Assembly: GCA_900088475.1 (NCBI GenBank)
Contig: FLMG01001546.1
Location: 79,370-143,369 of the forward strand
DNA from: Hyphochytrium catenoides
Taxonomy: Eukaryota; Sar; Hyphochytriomycetes; Hyphochytriales; Hyphochytriaceae
Direction: 5' to 3'
DNA length: 64,000 nt
In this document: one piece after another, positions 37,001 to 48,499 of the stretch
Numbering within the stretch: the first letter of the stretch is position 1
Layout: every line of letters begins with the position of its first letter
Notes under the pieces: generated by a model
The model's database searches: none
Seen by the model: only the letters and a program-made list of their open reading frames with translations
What the model was told of the DNA's origin: nothing
Position numbers and translations under genes: made by a program

Positions 37001-40000
37001 GAAGAGCTTTGGAAAGAGGGCGTGTCAGAAAACAGTTTGGTACCGGTCGAGGCGACAGCCCACGTCTGGGTCGCTGACCCTTATAGGGCAGTCGACCAGA
37101 TACCCAACCTTAATAGGCTGTTCGAGAAAACCGAGAAACCTGAAAAAAGTGCGTGCACTTTCAAGACGACTTCCGTTCCTGGCATTATGGAGGGGTTTAA
37201 TGCAGTTAGCACTGCGCTGGCGGAGTATCTGAGTCAAAAGCATGGCCCGACCATGGTTCAGTGTTTCAGGTAACCTCCTCCTAAGAAAGTTTATAGCGGA
37301 GGGACTCTTGAAGACCTCGTTGGAGCAACAACAAAGTCACAAGTACTCATCATGGCGCTTGCTGTTGTTCCTCCCTGATGGCCCATTTCTTACCCATTGT
37401 CTCTCGCTTGACCTATGTGCCGTTTACTGTCAAGCCCTATGACCAACAAGAATCTACGAAGACTTATCCCAGCCCTTACCGGTTTTCCAGTTGCTACGCT
37501 GTATTGGGCCAATGAGGACAATCAGTTCCCTCCGTTGCAGTGGCAGACCTTTGCGGCCCAACGGATGATCGAGCGCTTCCTTCAATCAGCAGAGTGGTGG
37601 ATGAATCTCCTCCATTGTGCTCGGTACTCTAATATTCCTGTGGGCAACATTGGACAAGATATGGCCATATCGATGGCGGATGTCTTCTTGGCGAGGTTTC
37701 TGCACAAGAATAATCATATTGTATGGGCTTCTCCGTCGACTAAACCCGATCTGGGAGGACATGAAGGAGATGACAACGACGCCTTCGTAGAAGATCATGA
37801 GAATGTCAGGTAAGTTCAATAGACGACCTCGGGCAGATGCACTTAGGGTTGATAGCCATGCCATAGCCAGAAAGCAGAGAGAGAGAGAGAAAGAACTGCT
37901 GTCTGAAGCGAGTGTAGAATCCCGGTAATCGATACCGTAGATCTGCAGAAATGACGATGCGTTTCCATCCTCAGGAAAAGTTAGGGCTGACACATGATGA
38001 CTTTGGCAGGGTATGTGAACCGGGCAACTATATGTCCTACTGTGTGGAACTGAACATAGAAAGCCTAGCAGTCAACACTTTGATCAATAGTTCATTTATC
38101 CACGAGATTGAAGGTGCCGAGGACTTCGCAGAACTGGAAGTGGACAATATCCAGGATTGGGAAATGGACAGGGAAGCCACAGGGTCGGCAATACTATCAA
38201 AGCTCAGTTCACAGGCAGATGATTCGTCATGTTCAAGGACATTTCGTTTGCTAAAGAAGCTCGTAGAGCAGTGGTTTAGAGACGTCACCAGAGCCCAAAA
38301 CCATATTGCGGACCATTTGCTTCAGGTAAACTTTTTGATATAAGCTGACAGTAGACAGTAGAGACCTGATGGCCAAAGAGAAATGTTGCTTCATGTGAAG
38401 GAAACAGCAAGCAGCAAAAGGAGAGAATGGTTTGAAAAGGATCGGGACTAGACACTGAGAACGATAATGTCTGATATTGCATATTCTTCCGGTTAGGAGT
38501 TAATTGGGCAACGCTCTTAAGAGTTTAGCTAACTCTACCGTGTACAGAACTTTTACCGTTGGCTGTACTCATCCACCTCGTTGCTCCACGAGCCAGTATT
38601 GCATCGGTTGGTGCATCGATTGATGAAGAAGGTGTTTATGCAGCTGCTCTCGGAATTCCGACGGCTGGGCGCTTTAATAGTCCAGGGCTCCTTCAGTAGA
38701 ATCATATTATGTACACAGAAGACTTCCGCCACTGCGGCGGCCGATTACATTAGGTAAGACTCAAATTGAGAAGGGCTCGACCTTACCATATCTGGTGGCT
38801 CAATTTTGCGACTGGATGCCTCTTGAGGCGTCCTTTTTGGACGCTGCCTCTACGATCATGACGTCCAATCTCCTTGCTTTTCTGCTTGTTAAGCTCTTCC
38901 AATCCAATGCGCCCAGCTTACACGCGCTATCCCCACCTATCGATACACACTCCCTCAACAACACCCTGTAGGGTGTACTCAGTACTGACATCTCTATCTG
39001 TAGCTTCATCTGCAACACCATTACGTCAAGACCGCTATTCAGCTGCCTCAAGCTGACTCCAAATGTTATGTGGGAGAATCTCCTCCTCCTCGATGAGGAG
39101 AACTTTGGAGGAGTTCCTGTCTCAATCTCTCCATCGCTGGAGGAGGCTAGCAAAACGCTGGGTCAGCCTGTTGAGATAGTGTCGCATTGGAACGTTGCAG
39201 AATATCTCCCTGAGGCAGTTCGAGAGTATTTCCGCACGACGGTGGCACAGTTTATTAGGGGTAACGTTGAATATAGGTAAGAGAAGCGCCTCGCGTAGGA
39301 CTACGAAGATGGAGCTGATCCTCATAGGTTCTAATTCCTTATTACCTCCGTTCTCAGGCGAAGACTCGTGGCTACAGAAGATTCAGCGAAGCAGCGTTGT
39401 ACGTTAACTCAATTTGGATGCTCATACTCTGACCTCTGTCGTCTGGTGATCTTTCCGTGATTTTGCATGCTTTATGTCGACACTGGGTTGAGGCTCGCTC
39501 TCTTTGTCCACTTTCATCTTTCTTCTGTTCATTTTAAGAGACTAATTACACCTTACTCCTAGCCGAGTTCCTGTCTGAAAAGCAAGCGGAGCATATGCGG
39601 AAGCGTATCGAGAACTTCTTCACTAATAAACTTCTGGATCTTATTCCCGAGGTCTACAAGCTTGTTCGCTTTGGTGACTGAAAAGTCTAGATCGTGACCG
39701 AATATTCCCATTCACTCGTGCCCGTCCCTTGTTGCGCTTGCCCTACTCGTGACAGCTCGCTATAATCAAGTTGGATGAGGACCATGCACCGGCGGTTGGG
39801 AAGAAGCAGAGCTCCAATTGCGGATTGGAGCTCACGAAGTATCTGTGCAGAGTTTTCAGGCTCGAGCCAGCCATAGAGTTCCAAGTGCTTAAGCTCAAAA
39901 AGACTCTTCTCCGACAGCTAAACGTGAAAGAGTTCTCTGAGGTGGGCGTTCTGTCGGTCATCTAGATTCCATTTCACTCGAATCCGTATGAATGCTTCTA

Positions 40001-40589
40001 GTGCGCGCTCTTTCGCCTGGTAAATTTACCCTTAACCTGTCATTCGCTCATCGAGGTCCTTTCTCATTATTACCTTCCCTTTCATTCAATCTTACATGAT
40101 GTGCCGTATGCCCCCACTTGCTGTTTGGTGTTGGCCTAACAGGAGTCCAAGTGGCACAATCCTGCCCAAAGCTTTATTCTTTCCGATGTCATTTGCACAT
40201 ACTGCAATCATTGCAGAGATATCGATCTGTGCAGGGACCCCGAGCTTATGGAGGCGGCACCCGAGACCGATGGACCTTTAAGCTTCTGGAAGTGTTCCGA
40301 GTGCCACTCTGCCTATGACAAGGAGGCGATGGAATTTCGTCTAGTGGAGATGCTCGAGAGACGGACTGTCAAATTTCAGCTGCAAGACCTGGTCTGCAAA
40401 AAGTGTGGACTTCCCCAGGCAGATACCATGACAGAATACTGTCAGTGTGCCGGCCGCTTCGACGCAATGATGCAGCCGGATCTTATGTATAAAGCCCTCG
40501 ACACTCTTAAGGGTATAGCGCAATACCACGATTTCAGATTGCTGCTAGAAACTGTAGAGTGGTTTGCGGCGGCAGAAAGCAGCGTCTAA
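31060..40589 (+). CDS. POLE: DNA polymerase epsilon catalytic subunit
   Basis: Leading-strand replicative polymerase with 3'-5' proofreading. Exon 1 (31060-33068) alone carries the exonuclease: Exo I with Asp281/Glu283 (AWDIECTK), Exo II ([11 protein letters not shown]), Exo III ([13 protein letters not shown]), and polymerase motif A ([11 protein letters not shown]). Exons 33145-33310, 33372-33743 and 33817-33999 carry the CysX iron-sulfur ligands ([13 protein letters not shown]), the [14 protein letters not shown] block and catalytic ELDTDGIWC. Exons 34088-34141, 34199-34387, 34462-34586 and 34658-34899 follow, then 35083 onward. The inactive second polymerase-like half follows, and the last exons hold both C-terminal zinc modules ([26 protein letters not shown]) before the TAA at 40587. 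The estimated length is about 2,150 residues (human 2,286). It looks intact. Exon borders after 35083 were only partly fixed. Confidence 0.96.
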
Positions 40590-40905
40590 TGTGTAAATCA
40601 TGATCCTTTCACCCTCTTCCGCATGCTTAAAGTAGTTCATCTAGCCTACAGAATGGCAACTGAGAACTAGAACGTCGGGACTGGCAGGGTGGTAAGCAGT
40701 ACTTAGGGCAAGTCTAGGAATGGGGGTGGGAGCTACTGGTAAACATGAGTGTTTGGGGTGCGATGGCTGTCTTAAAATCAGGTAGGGGCAAGACAGGCTA
40801 GGAGAGCAAAGAAAATCCTCACTTAGGTGATTGTTGATCCCTAGAGGAAGCGAAAGAAGTGCCATTACCGGCTCCGACTGGCCTTCTGAAAGGCTCTCTA
40901 CGACC

Positions 40906-42217
40906 CTAACTCTGGGTGGTTTTCCTCCTCTTAGCCTCAGGACTGCTAGGAGCGTGAGCCGTCGCAAAGTACTTCTTCGACTTGACAGGATCGGCCACCA
41001 TTGTCGCCTGGCCAGGTTTCCAGCCAGCTGGGCAGACCTCCCCATGTTTGTCAACATATTGAAAAGCCTAGAGTGAAGCCGTTAATAGAAGGAACAACGG
41101 GTCAGAGATTTGAGGCGTAAGGCATCGGCTCACATGGACAGCTGGGAAACACAAGCGGACTCATGAAGGGGGAAGGGAAGGACAGATCCACCAAACGACA
41201 CAATTCTATACTGCTAGGGGAGATGAAGGGTGATATACGTCGCGCTGTCAGCAACCAATGTCGTACTTACCTTTACCAATCGGAGTACTTCGTCGACATT
41301 ACGGCCGACAGGAAGATCATTCACGTACTTATGTCTAATGATGCCCTTGTCATCGATAATAAAAAGTCCTCTTCACACAGAAAGAGAGACAATGTCAGAA
41401 GCCGGACTAAGCATTTAAGGGGTGCCAGCAGGCTAATCTCTTTCCACCTCGTACTGTCTGATTCTCTGCATGTTAAGTCTAGCCGCCCACCCATGCACCA
41501 CATAAAGGGACAAGCAAAGAACGGCAACAAGATCAAGGAGATAGAGGACTCATCTCCATCGAGTGAGGACAGCAAGATTCAGGGGTCGCCAATACCTAAG
41601 GGCTACACCCACGTCTCCATCCTTCGGATCAGTGATAAGAACTCCATAATCAGTGGCAATCTTTCTAGATAGGTCACTGACAAGCGGCATCCGGATACCC
41701 TTCAGACCTCCAGCACTAAGAATAAGAGAGGATTGCTGAGATTATTCTAGGAGCATCCAATCCGTAACAAATGCCCTACTTGCGCGGTGTGGACGCCCAA
41801 GCGAGGTGAGAGAACTTGGAGTCTACCGAGATGGCGAGTACCTCAGCCTTCACATCGTGGAACTCTGAAAGTCGATCACTGAAAGCGACAATCTCCGTGG
41901 GACAAACGAATGTGAAGTCTGGTACAAGGCAGAGACGAGTGGACGAGAGGTCTCCCTATGTTAAGAATGGCACCAATGAATCCACATAAAGGTTATTCTT
42001 ACCCAGAGGGTAAAACAGCAGAACGACGTATTTGCCGTTGTATTTCTGAAGCTTGATGCGCTCAAACTTTTCATTAACCACAGCATCAGCTGAATCAGAG
42101 GTGATGGTCAGCGTTACGTATAGCCACTGTCTTCGTCAAACCACAGATAAATGATATCTAGTTCTTCTTTGCGGACATACCTTCGAACTGAGGAGCCAAA
42201 CCTCGAACTCTTGCCAT
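40906..42217 (-). CDS. typical 2-Cys peroxiredoxin, 214 aa
   Basis: Thiol peroxidase that reduces H2O2 and organic peroxides, recycled by thioredoxin. Six exons in frame: 42217-42181, 42089-42003, 41918-41780, 41715-41596, 41370-41271 and 41067-40906. Peroxidatic Cys47 lies in [10 protein letters not shown] and resolving Cys173 in GEVCPAGW. The 'GGLG' loop linked to overoxidation reads GGLK, while the C-terminal YF motif is kept (KKYFATA). After it comes a 19-residue tail ending KRRKTTQS, basic and possibly a nuclear signal. No transit peptide is seen, so a cytosolic or nuclear site is likely. It is tail-to-tail with POLE, 316 bp apart. Confidence 0.95.
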
Positions 42218-42980
42218 GGTTGCTGACCTTTGTGGAGCTTAAGGAAGGAATCTGCCGACACTGGAACAGAAGTGTTGAGCAAGGGGAATGAACAAGGGCA
42301 GTTCAGCGTTAATAGGAGCAGCTATAGGAGCACCCAGTCGTTTCAGCTCAATAAGGATAATGAGCTCTATGGAACTGATCCAAGGGCTTCACCTGCCAGA
42401 GATCTTTGGCAAATCTTCAAATAGAAATGCTCTCTTGGCCCTTGCAAATGAATGAGCAGCGGTGGAGAACAGCGGTGGAGATGATGATTGAAGATCAGCA
42501 TGAACACTGAAGACAAGAATCGTTCCTTGAGATAAATCACTGCTCTCTTGGCGTTAGCGGCTGTTCGTGCTGTAACGCCCATTTAATAGGCCGAACCAAC
42601 TTCCATCTGCTCCCTCTGCATCAGCATCAATCAAAAGCACTCTCTTTTTACTGCGGTGTGCCGTGTGCCAACCATAAGCGAGTGGGCCAAGTCATTGCGC
42701 CGCACCAAGTGCATCCTTGGCTTGAGGACAGAGTCTCTAGTTCTGAGCTTGTGCCTCAAGTGCCTTGGTCCAGGGAACTACTATACAAGCTGGATTCTAA
42801 CTGGACGGCGCCTTATAACACAGTCCTTTGAGGGATAATGCTCGAGTACTGGCGTTATTGAGACGTAGCGTTTGCTATGGAAGTCGCCCGACTTAGTCTG
42901 ATTGCCAGGGACGCCCCACGAGCACTTTCTATGCCGAACTATCAAGTAAGCTTTCTCTTGCTGTAGGCTCGAAATAAGCC
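42218..42980. promoter_or_regulatory. divergent upstream region
   Basis: This is the head-to-head spacer between the peroxiredoxin and the WW-domain gene. No coding frame or RNA was recognised. It presumably holds both promoters. Confidence 0.4.
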
Positions 42981-45699
42981 ATGAGTGGTGCCAAATCCCC
43001 TGATCAACAGAGGGAGGCTACACTCTCAACCACCATCGACCTTCATACGTTGAGCAACCTCGCATTGGCCGACTTTGAAGGCCTTCAATCTGAACCAGTG
43101 ATAGATTCTAAGACTGAAGTCGAGACCTTATCAAAGGGCTTAAGAGTGGAGACGGAAAGCAAGCTGCCTGGGGGAAACAGCACGACTTACTCAGATGTTG
43201 TAAGCTCTCAACTGCTCTTCGAATTGGCCGCAGGGCCTCTAGAGCCGTATGCACCTTCTAGCGGCTTTGCAACCGCTCCATTCAGTAGCACAGTGGTCTC
43301 AAAGGATGTGCAAAGCAACCAAGAGTTAGGCATCGAGTGCAGCACGGATCAACCTTGTGACGTCAATGGCGTACATGAGCAGAAAACACTTACCTCAGCC
43401 CAAGGAAGTGATACAGATAATGCTGCCCTTTCTGGCTTAACCTTTTCAGAGGACTCTTCATCGGCGAAAGAGGAAAGCAGATTAGTAACACCCGGCAGCC
43501 CTCAGGGTAGTAGAAGCCCTGGGGGAAGTCGCAGGCGGTCGGACACGTTTGAGAGGTGGAGAATAGTGGAAGAAGAAAAGGAGAAATGGCTAGAACAACA
43601 ACGACAACAGCTTCTCCAAAGGGAGATAGCTGACTTGCAGCCCACACCTAGGATTAATAAGGTATGATGAAGGCATTAACATTAGCTTTCTATGGTTGGC
43701 TTCTATCGTCCCTAAATCTTAATTATCAATCTCTAGCGATCGAAAGGTCTGTCTCGGAACGTTGATGATATGCTGCTATGGCACTCGAAGACGCGGCAGA
43801 AGCAGGAGCTGCAGCGTCACCTTCAGAAATCAAGAGAAGAGGCCGCTTGCTCAGGTGCTCCAGTCCTATCCTCAAGATCAATAGAGTTGGCTACCAAACG
43901 TCAACATGAAGGTAACGCCTGGCCGAGTTGGTCTTCATCTGCACAAGGCAACAACTCAAAATCCGACTGACTATCGCCGCTATAAATGATGTTGTTTTGA
44001 AGAGGGAAGCAGCTCAGACGTTGGAACTCGATTATTTGAAGATTCTGTGGCAAGAGAGAGACGCCTTCAGGACAATCGAAAGGTTCAGGCTAAAGAGTTC
44101 TCCTTCAAGCCCAACCTTGCGACGAGCGTCACTGTCACTACGAAGTCAAGCGTCACAGAGGTCGTGAGACGACAGAATGAGGAGGATAAAGGAGAGGATG
44201 ACGGCCTCTTATTTCAACCCGCAATCAATTCAAAGTCAGCCCGCATGCCCAGAGATGTGCCGATTGAAGATTGGCTGCAGAAGAAGGGCCATGACTATGA
44301 GCTGAGGCGCCAACGATGGCTTGAGATCGAGGAACTGAGGCTTGCCACAAGCAAGGTATGACTAGCGTGCGGGATAGACTACGCTGATCTAGTGCGACCA
44401 AAAGCGTTTTGTGCATCACGGAGCTAAGTGAAGAGACGTCAAAGTTAGGGAATGAAGTTGAGACCATGACTTTGTGGGCCTTTGCGAAGATAGCTGTTAT
44501 CTGCCTCGCTAAGCAATTCACTTCCTTTCTCCAGTTTCATGCGAGCACTAGGAACGTCATACTATCGCAAAGAGCTCTTGAAAGAAGAGGACAGGATCAT
44601 GAGAGCCGTCTTTTTGGCCCCTTGGAGGGGCATGTTCCGCCTCCACCGCCCTCTCCGCCACGGATAGTCGTCAAGAGGAACACAGAGTACTATGAGAAGA
44701 ATCTGAAGTGGAAGATGCAAATAGAAGAGCGGTTACATAAAGAAAGGAAGGCCCGTGAAGATAAGCTCCAAGAGACTTGCACCTTCACCCCTAAGATATC
44801 GGTCAGTCCTAACAAGGGACGACAAGAGGAGTCTGGTCGCACTCGCATTACTGGAGAGAAGCTGTTTTGGAAGGACTTGGAGTGGCTCAGAAGGAGAGAT
44901 AGCAAGCTCGCCCAAGAAAGAAAGACACTGGAGGACAAGGCGATGAAAGAATGTACCTTTCATCCGCAGCTTCAGCCTCCCAAGGGAAGTAGATCACCCA
45001 GAACTCGGTCATCAACCTTCTTCCAAGTCAACCGGCCGATGGATACCTCCCATTCGGCAGTGGCTCCGTCCGTAAACGCGGCTGTATTGTCGCTTTCGTC
45101 ACCCCCGACAGCTCATGGAGTAGGTCCAGAGTCCTTTAAAAGTCTAAGAAGCGAAGCCTCTCCATCATTAGATCAGGTAAGTCACTGGCTGCTGGCCAGA
45201 GATAGAGAGCCAATCAACGATTGACCTATGGCTCTCCCTCGTTTCCATTACTCGTTTCTAGATCCGTCTTTAACGCCTTTCTCGCTCTCATACCCCTGCC
45301 ATTAAACTGTTGTGTCTTTGTACTCTGTAGTTCCTCCAAGTCTATCAAACCAAACAGCAAGCTATCGCCTCATCCCAGGGTGTCAAGGCGATTGATCGGG
45401 CAGAGAATACCGAGCCTTTTCTCTCTCTTGACATTGGGGCCAACAATCCAGGGACTTCTGAGACCAGCGACGTCTCCTCGTTCTCACCAGACAAGCTTTC
45501 TCGGCTCTTACCCAAGGGTTGGGACCTTTATGTGACTGAGGAGGGGCTTGTCTATTACTGCAAGCAGGAGACGCAGCAGACGCAGTGGGAGTTTCCCTAC
45601 GACGACGCGCTGATGGAGTTTACAAATGCCCTTAAACCCCAAGATCTCCCTCAGTCCGCTCAGAAAAATCTCGCTGCAGAGCCCGCTGCTGAGACATAA
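42981..45699 (+). CDS. WW-domain protein with FxP repeats, 739 aa
   Basis: Exons 42981-43661, 43737-43911, 44003-44355, 44535-45176 and 45331-45699 join in frame. The N terminus is acidic and Ser-rich. The middle is charged helix interrupted by five copies of a short motif around 'F-x-P-x-[IL]': LQPTPRI (about 219), FSFKPNL (318), LLFQPAI (354), CTFTPKI (485) and CTFHPQL (543). Each follows an Arg/Lys/Glu-rich helix such as RLFEDSVARERRLQ. A proline patch (PPPPPSPP) is at 438-445. A C-terminal WW domain spans about 676-706, with Trp681 and Trp703 and a YYC core; it should bind proline-rich ligands. Similar FxP-repeat proteins occur in flagellate protists and are often cytoskeletal, but I cannot name an orthologue. 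Confidence 0.8.
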
Positions 45700-45784
45700 C
45701 TGTATGCAGCAGATAACGAATACTTATTAAATATTAATCGCAGATCAACTTAAGGCTATAAGGGCCCTTCAGAGGAAGAAAGAG

Positions 45785-47503
45785 CTAACTCGGGGCTGCC
45801 ATACTCTGCGCCATCGCTTCCAAATCCTTAATTACCTTGTTGTAGTCACTGCTCTTTACCAGAATTACGCGGAGACCCTTGGTATCTTTTGTGGCAGAGG
45901 GAGTTGCGCTCTCAGAGTTCTTGGGTGGATAGACGGAGTAAGAGACAATCGCGTCCTGTTGGAGCTGTTAGTCCAGACTTTTATACGCAGTTACTGGCCA
46001 TTACTTCTCGGGACCCGTGTTCTTGTTCGTCCAAGCTTGATCTCTCTCTTCCAACCTGGCCCAATCAGCCGCTCAAGCTTGCATTCCACCGTCTCTAACT
46101 ACCAGGCCAGGCTACGTCTACTTGACTACTTACCGCTGCGATAAGCTCATCATCAAACCGGTAGTAATACTCAGCCCCGATAGCCTCCTGAGCTGGTTTC
46201 GCTTTTTTACTTCCTTTTGCCTTCTTCGTAGTTTTAGGCTTGAAGACGGAGGCAAGCAGGAGGTAGTGACTGAACTGAAAGTTATCTTTCTCCTCTGGCT
46301 GTTGAAGAGTAGGCAAATATTGAGACGTCAGGCTAATACCATAAATAGTGTGGCAGTATTAAGTAATTGGAAGAAGGATGCTAGAGATGGACCACACTTC
46401 AACTAAGAGTTGAAACAGTCTAGGATGCGGAGGGGAAGATGCCCGGCCAGAACATATAGCAGGTGAGGGAGAGGAATCTAAAGAAGACCCACGACGTTAA
46501 GGTGGTAGGAGTGAGAGAACGCTCAACGCCTAGACAGCATGTTTGATCCTCGAACAACTACGCCAGGACAAAGTCCTGGTGGTGAGAATCTTACGATATT
46601 GTCAAGGGTCCACTCTATGTCACTCTTCAATGCGCTGTGAAGCACTGGAACCACTTGGTGGGGGATGTTGACCATCCTTTCGTTCAGCAGCAGTCCGATC
46701 CTCTTACTTTTGTCCTCTAGCGCGGTACGAAGCGTCTTTCCTTCGTCCGCACTGCCGGCGGAAACAATGAACTTCAGCAGTTCTCGAATTGGGGATTCTT
46801 CCTATAGGAAGACTTTAAAACCCAAAAGACATGGGTGCCATATAAAGGATTCGTCGTTCACCCACTCTACCTCCCGGTGGCGCCAACTTCAGCTTTCCTC
46901 CATCACCATTTATTGCAGGTTCAATATATTCTGTACTCCACCTTATTACCTTCCCTTTGCCCCTGCTTGATAGCGAGCAGACCCTCTCTCTTACTACCCA
47001 TCTTCCCTCTAATATCTGCGGTCCCCATGATGACACCAAGAGAAAGTAGTCATCCCGTACCTTTAGCTTCTTTAAGGGCAGGGCAGTGACGAAACCATAA
47101 CAATCATCCTCACCAACTGAGCTGAGAGCAGTCCCTACCTCAACCTGAACCAGACAGCAAGAGGTAAGGGGAAGATGGTAAGAACACGATAGAAAAGAGC
47201 CTATCAGGTCAAAAGGAGAGGGCGAAATACAAAGGTGTTAAAGCTGAAGCTAGCGGCAACATTTCAACTCGGATGTCTTGTACCTGTTCGAGTATTAAGT
47301 TGGCTAAGCCTGAGATATCCAGCGTCCCGGTACTTAGTGCAGTCTCCCTATTCTGGACCAGAGCTTAGTCAGCAAGGGTGCATACCTGAGCCACAAGCCT
47401 AGCTTACAAATGGAACTCCATAAGATGCCAAACCAAATTTAAATAACGAGAAAGTGGCAAAGGGGAGAGAGAAAAGAATAGTGAGAGAGAGACTGAACAG
47501 TAA

Positions 47504-47535
<32 letters not shown>

Positions 47536-47920
47536 CGAATAATCGGAACCAAGGAGGTAATCTCAAGACTAACCTAACTCACAAAGAGAAAGAATAGTTG
47601 AAAGGCTCGTCTGTGATGTACGTTTTCCATACCCCTAATCTTACCTGTGAATCAGTCCCAGCGGTTGGAGAGACGATGCTTCCCAGCGAGCTTGTCAGCA
47701 ACTGCTTGATGCTGTGAAAGTAGGTGTCTTTCATATCCGTAAAGTCAAACTCGACAGAGACAGTTTTCTCCTCTTTCTTGCCCTTTCCTTGTTTTCCACT
47801 GTCTCTTGTGGCAGGTGTTGAGAGCCAAATGTCCCCATCAGTGTCGCTTTCGGATGATAAAGACGACTCATCACCAGCTTCGTCTACTTTAGCTTTCTCT
47901 TCTGGTCTCTGTCTCTTCAT
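45785..47920 (-). CDS. BCCIP: BCCIP / Bcp1 family protein, 323 aa
   Basis: Six exons in frame: 47920-47645, 47352-47284, 47144-47061, 46801-46595, 46298-46134 and 45955-45785. The layout matches BCCIP (human about 314-322 aa) and yeast Bcp1: an acidic Ser-rich start, VEFDFTDMKDTYFHSIKQLL, DISGLANLILEQ, a GxxxxSVGEDDCYGFVTALP strand pair, LLLNERMVNIPHQVVP, and a C-terminal FSHYLLLASVF...YYYRFDDELI block. The family acts as a nuclear chaperone for ribosomal protein uL14 (Bcp1) and in BRCA2/p21-linked genome maintenance. It is tail-to-tail with the WW gene, only 85 bp between stop codons. Confidence 0.92.
47508..47535. repeat. (GA)14 microsatellite
   Basis: Uninterrupted GA repeat of 28 bases inside BCCIP intron 1 (47644-47353), preceded by another 50 bases of mostly purines. 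In the BCCIP transcript it would read as a CU tract. Confidence 0.95.
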
Positions 47921-48499
47921 CCTGCTCCAGTAACGAGGTTAACGAGGACCTGATCACCTGTGACGGAACAGTGCGAGTAGATCTTCAGCTGGCACGGCAA
48001 ACTCTTCTATGTTGAGACAAGTGCTAGTTGATGGCTTGTCATTCGGAGTAATGGTCCTGCACCCAGGGCCTTTGCCTTGCCGATTTTCTCAGCTTGTGCA
48101 AGGCATAGCAGCGAGTCCCCGTAACACTCCTACTGTAGCTAACAGGAGGCACAGCTGTTTATCACACAGAAGCGTGTCAGGTACCACCACCCGTCCAGAA
48201 CGCCCCCCAAATTAGCCATCATCCCAGAGCACCCCCAGGTCCACTAATCATATGGATCGTTTACTTCTAGAGAGTTATCGTCTTCGTATTGTAGCTATGG
48301 CTGCTTTGCTAGTGCCTCTGGCTTGTGCTGCAGCTGGCTGCTAGCAAGTTCCTGGTGCTCTTGCGGCTCGCTGCAGTTGCTGCCGCCAGTCTCTACCTTC
48401 TATTGGCATGCATGAAGCAAGACCAAAAGAGGTCGCGGCAGTTGCGAGTGGCTGAGGAGTTCCACTTAGAGCGAGAGTGAATTGACTCCACGCTCTGAG
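47921..48499. promoter_or_regulatory. divergent upstream region
   Basis: Head-to-head spacer between BCCIP and the methyltransferase gene. Short ATG frames occur at 48298 and 48412 but stop quickly; they could be upstream ORFs of the methyltransferase mRNA. Confidence 0.4.

Noticed and set aside
40906-41067. Apparent frameshift near the end of the peroxiredoxin
   Set aside because: On re-reading the bases the frame is intact through [16 protein letters not shown] to the TAG.
41163-41672. Plus-strand open frame of 169 codons
   Set aside because: It lies antisense to peroxiredoxin exons 4-5 and introns; the minus strand is clearly coding and this frame has no recognisable product.
46665-47089. 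Plus-strand open frames opposite BCCIP
   Set aside because: Antisense shadows of BCCIP exons 3-4.
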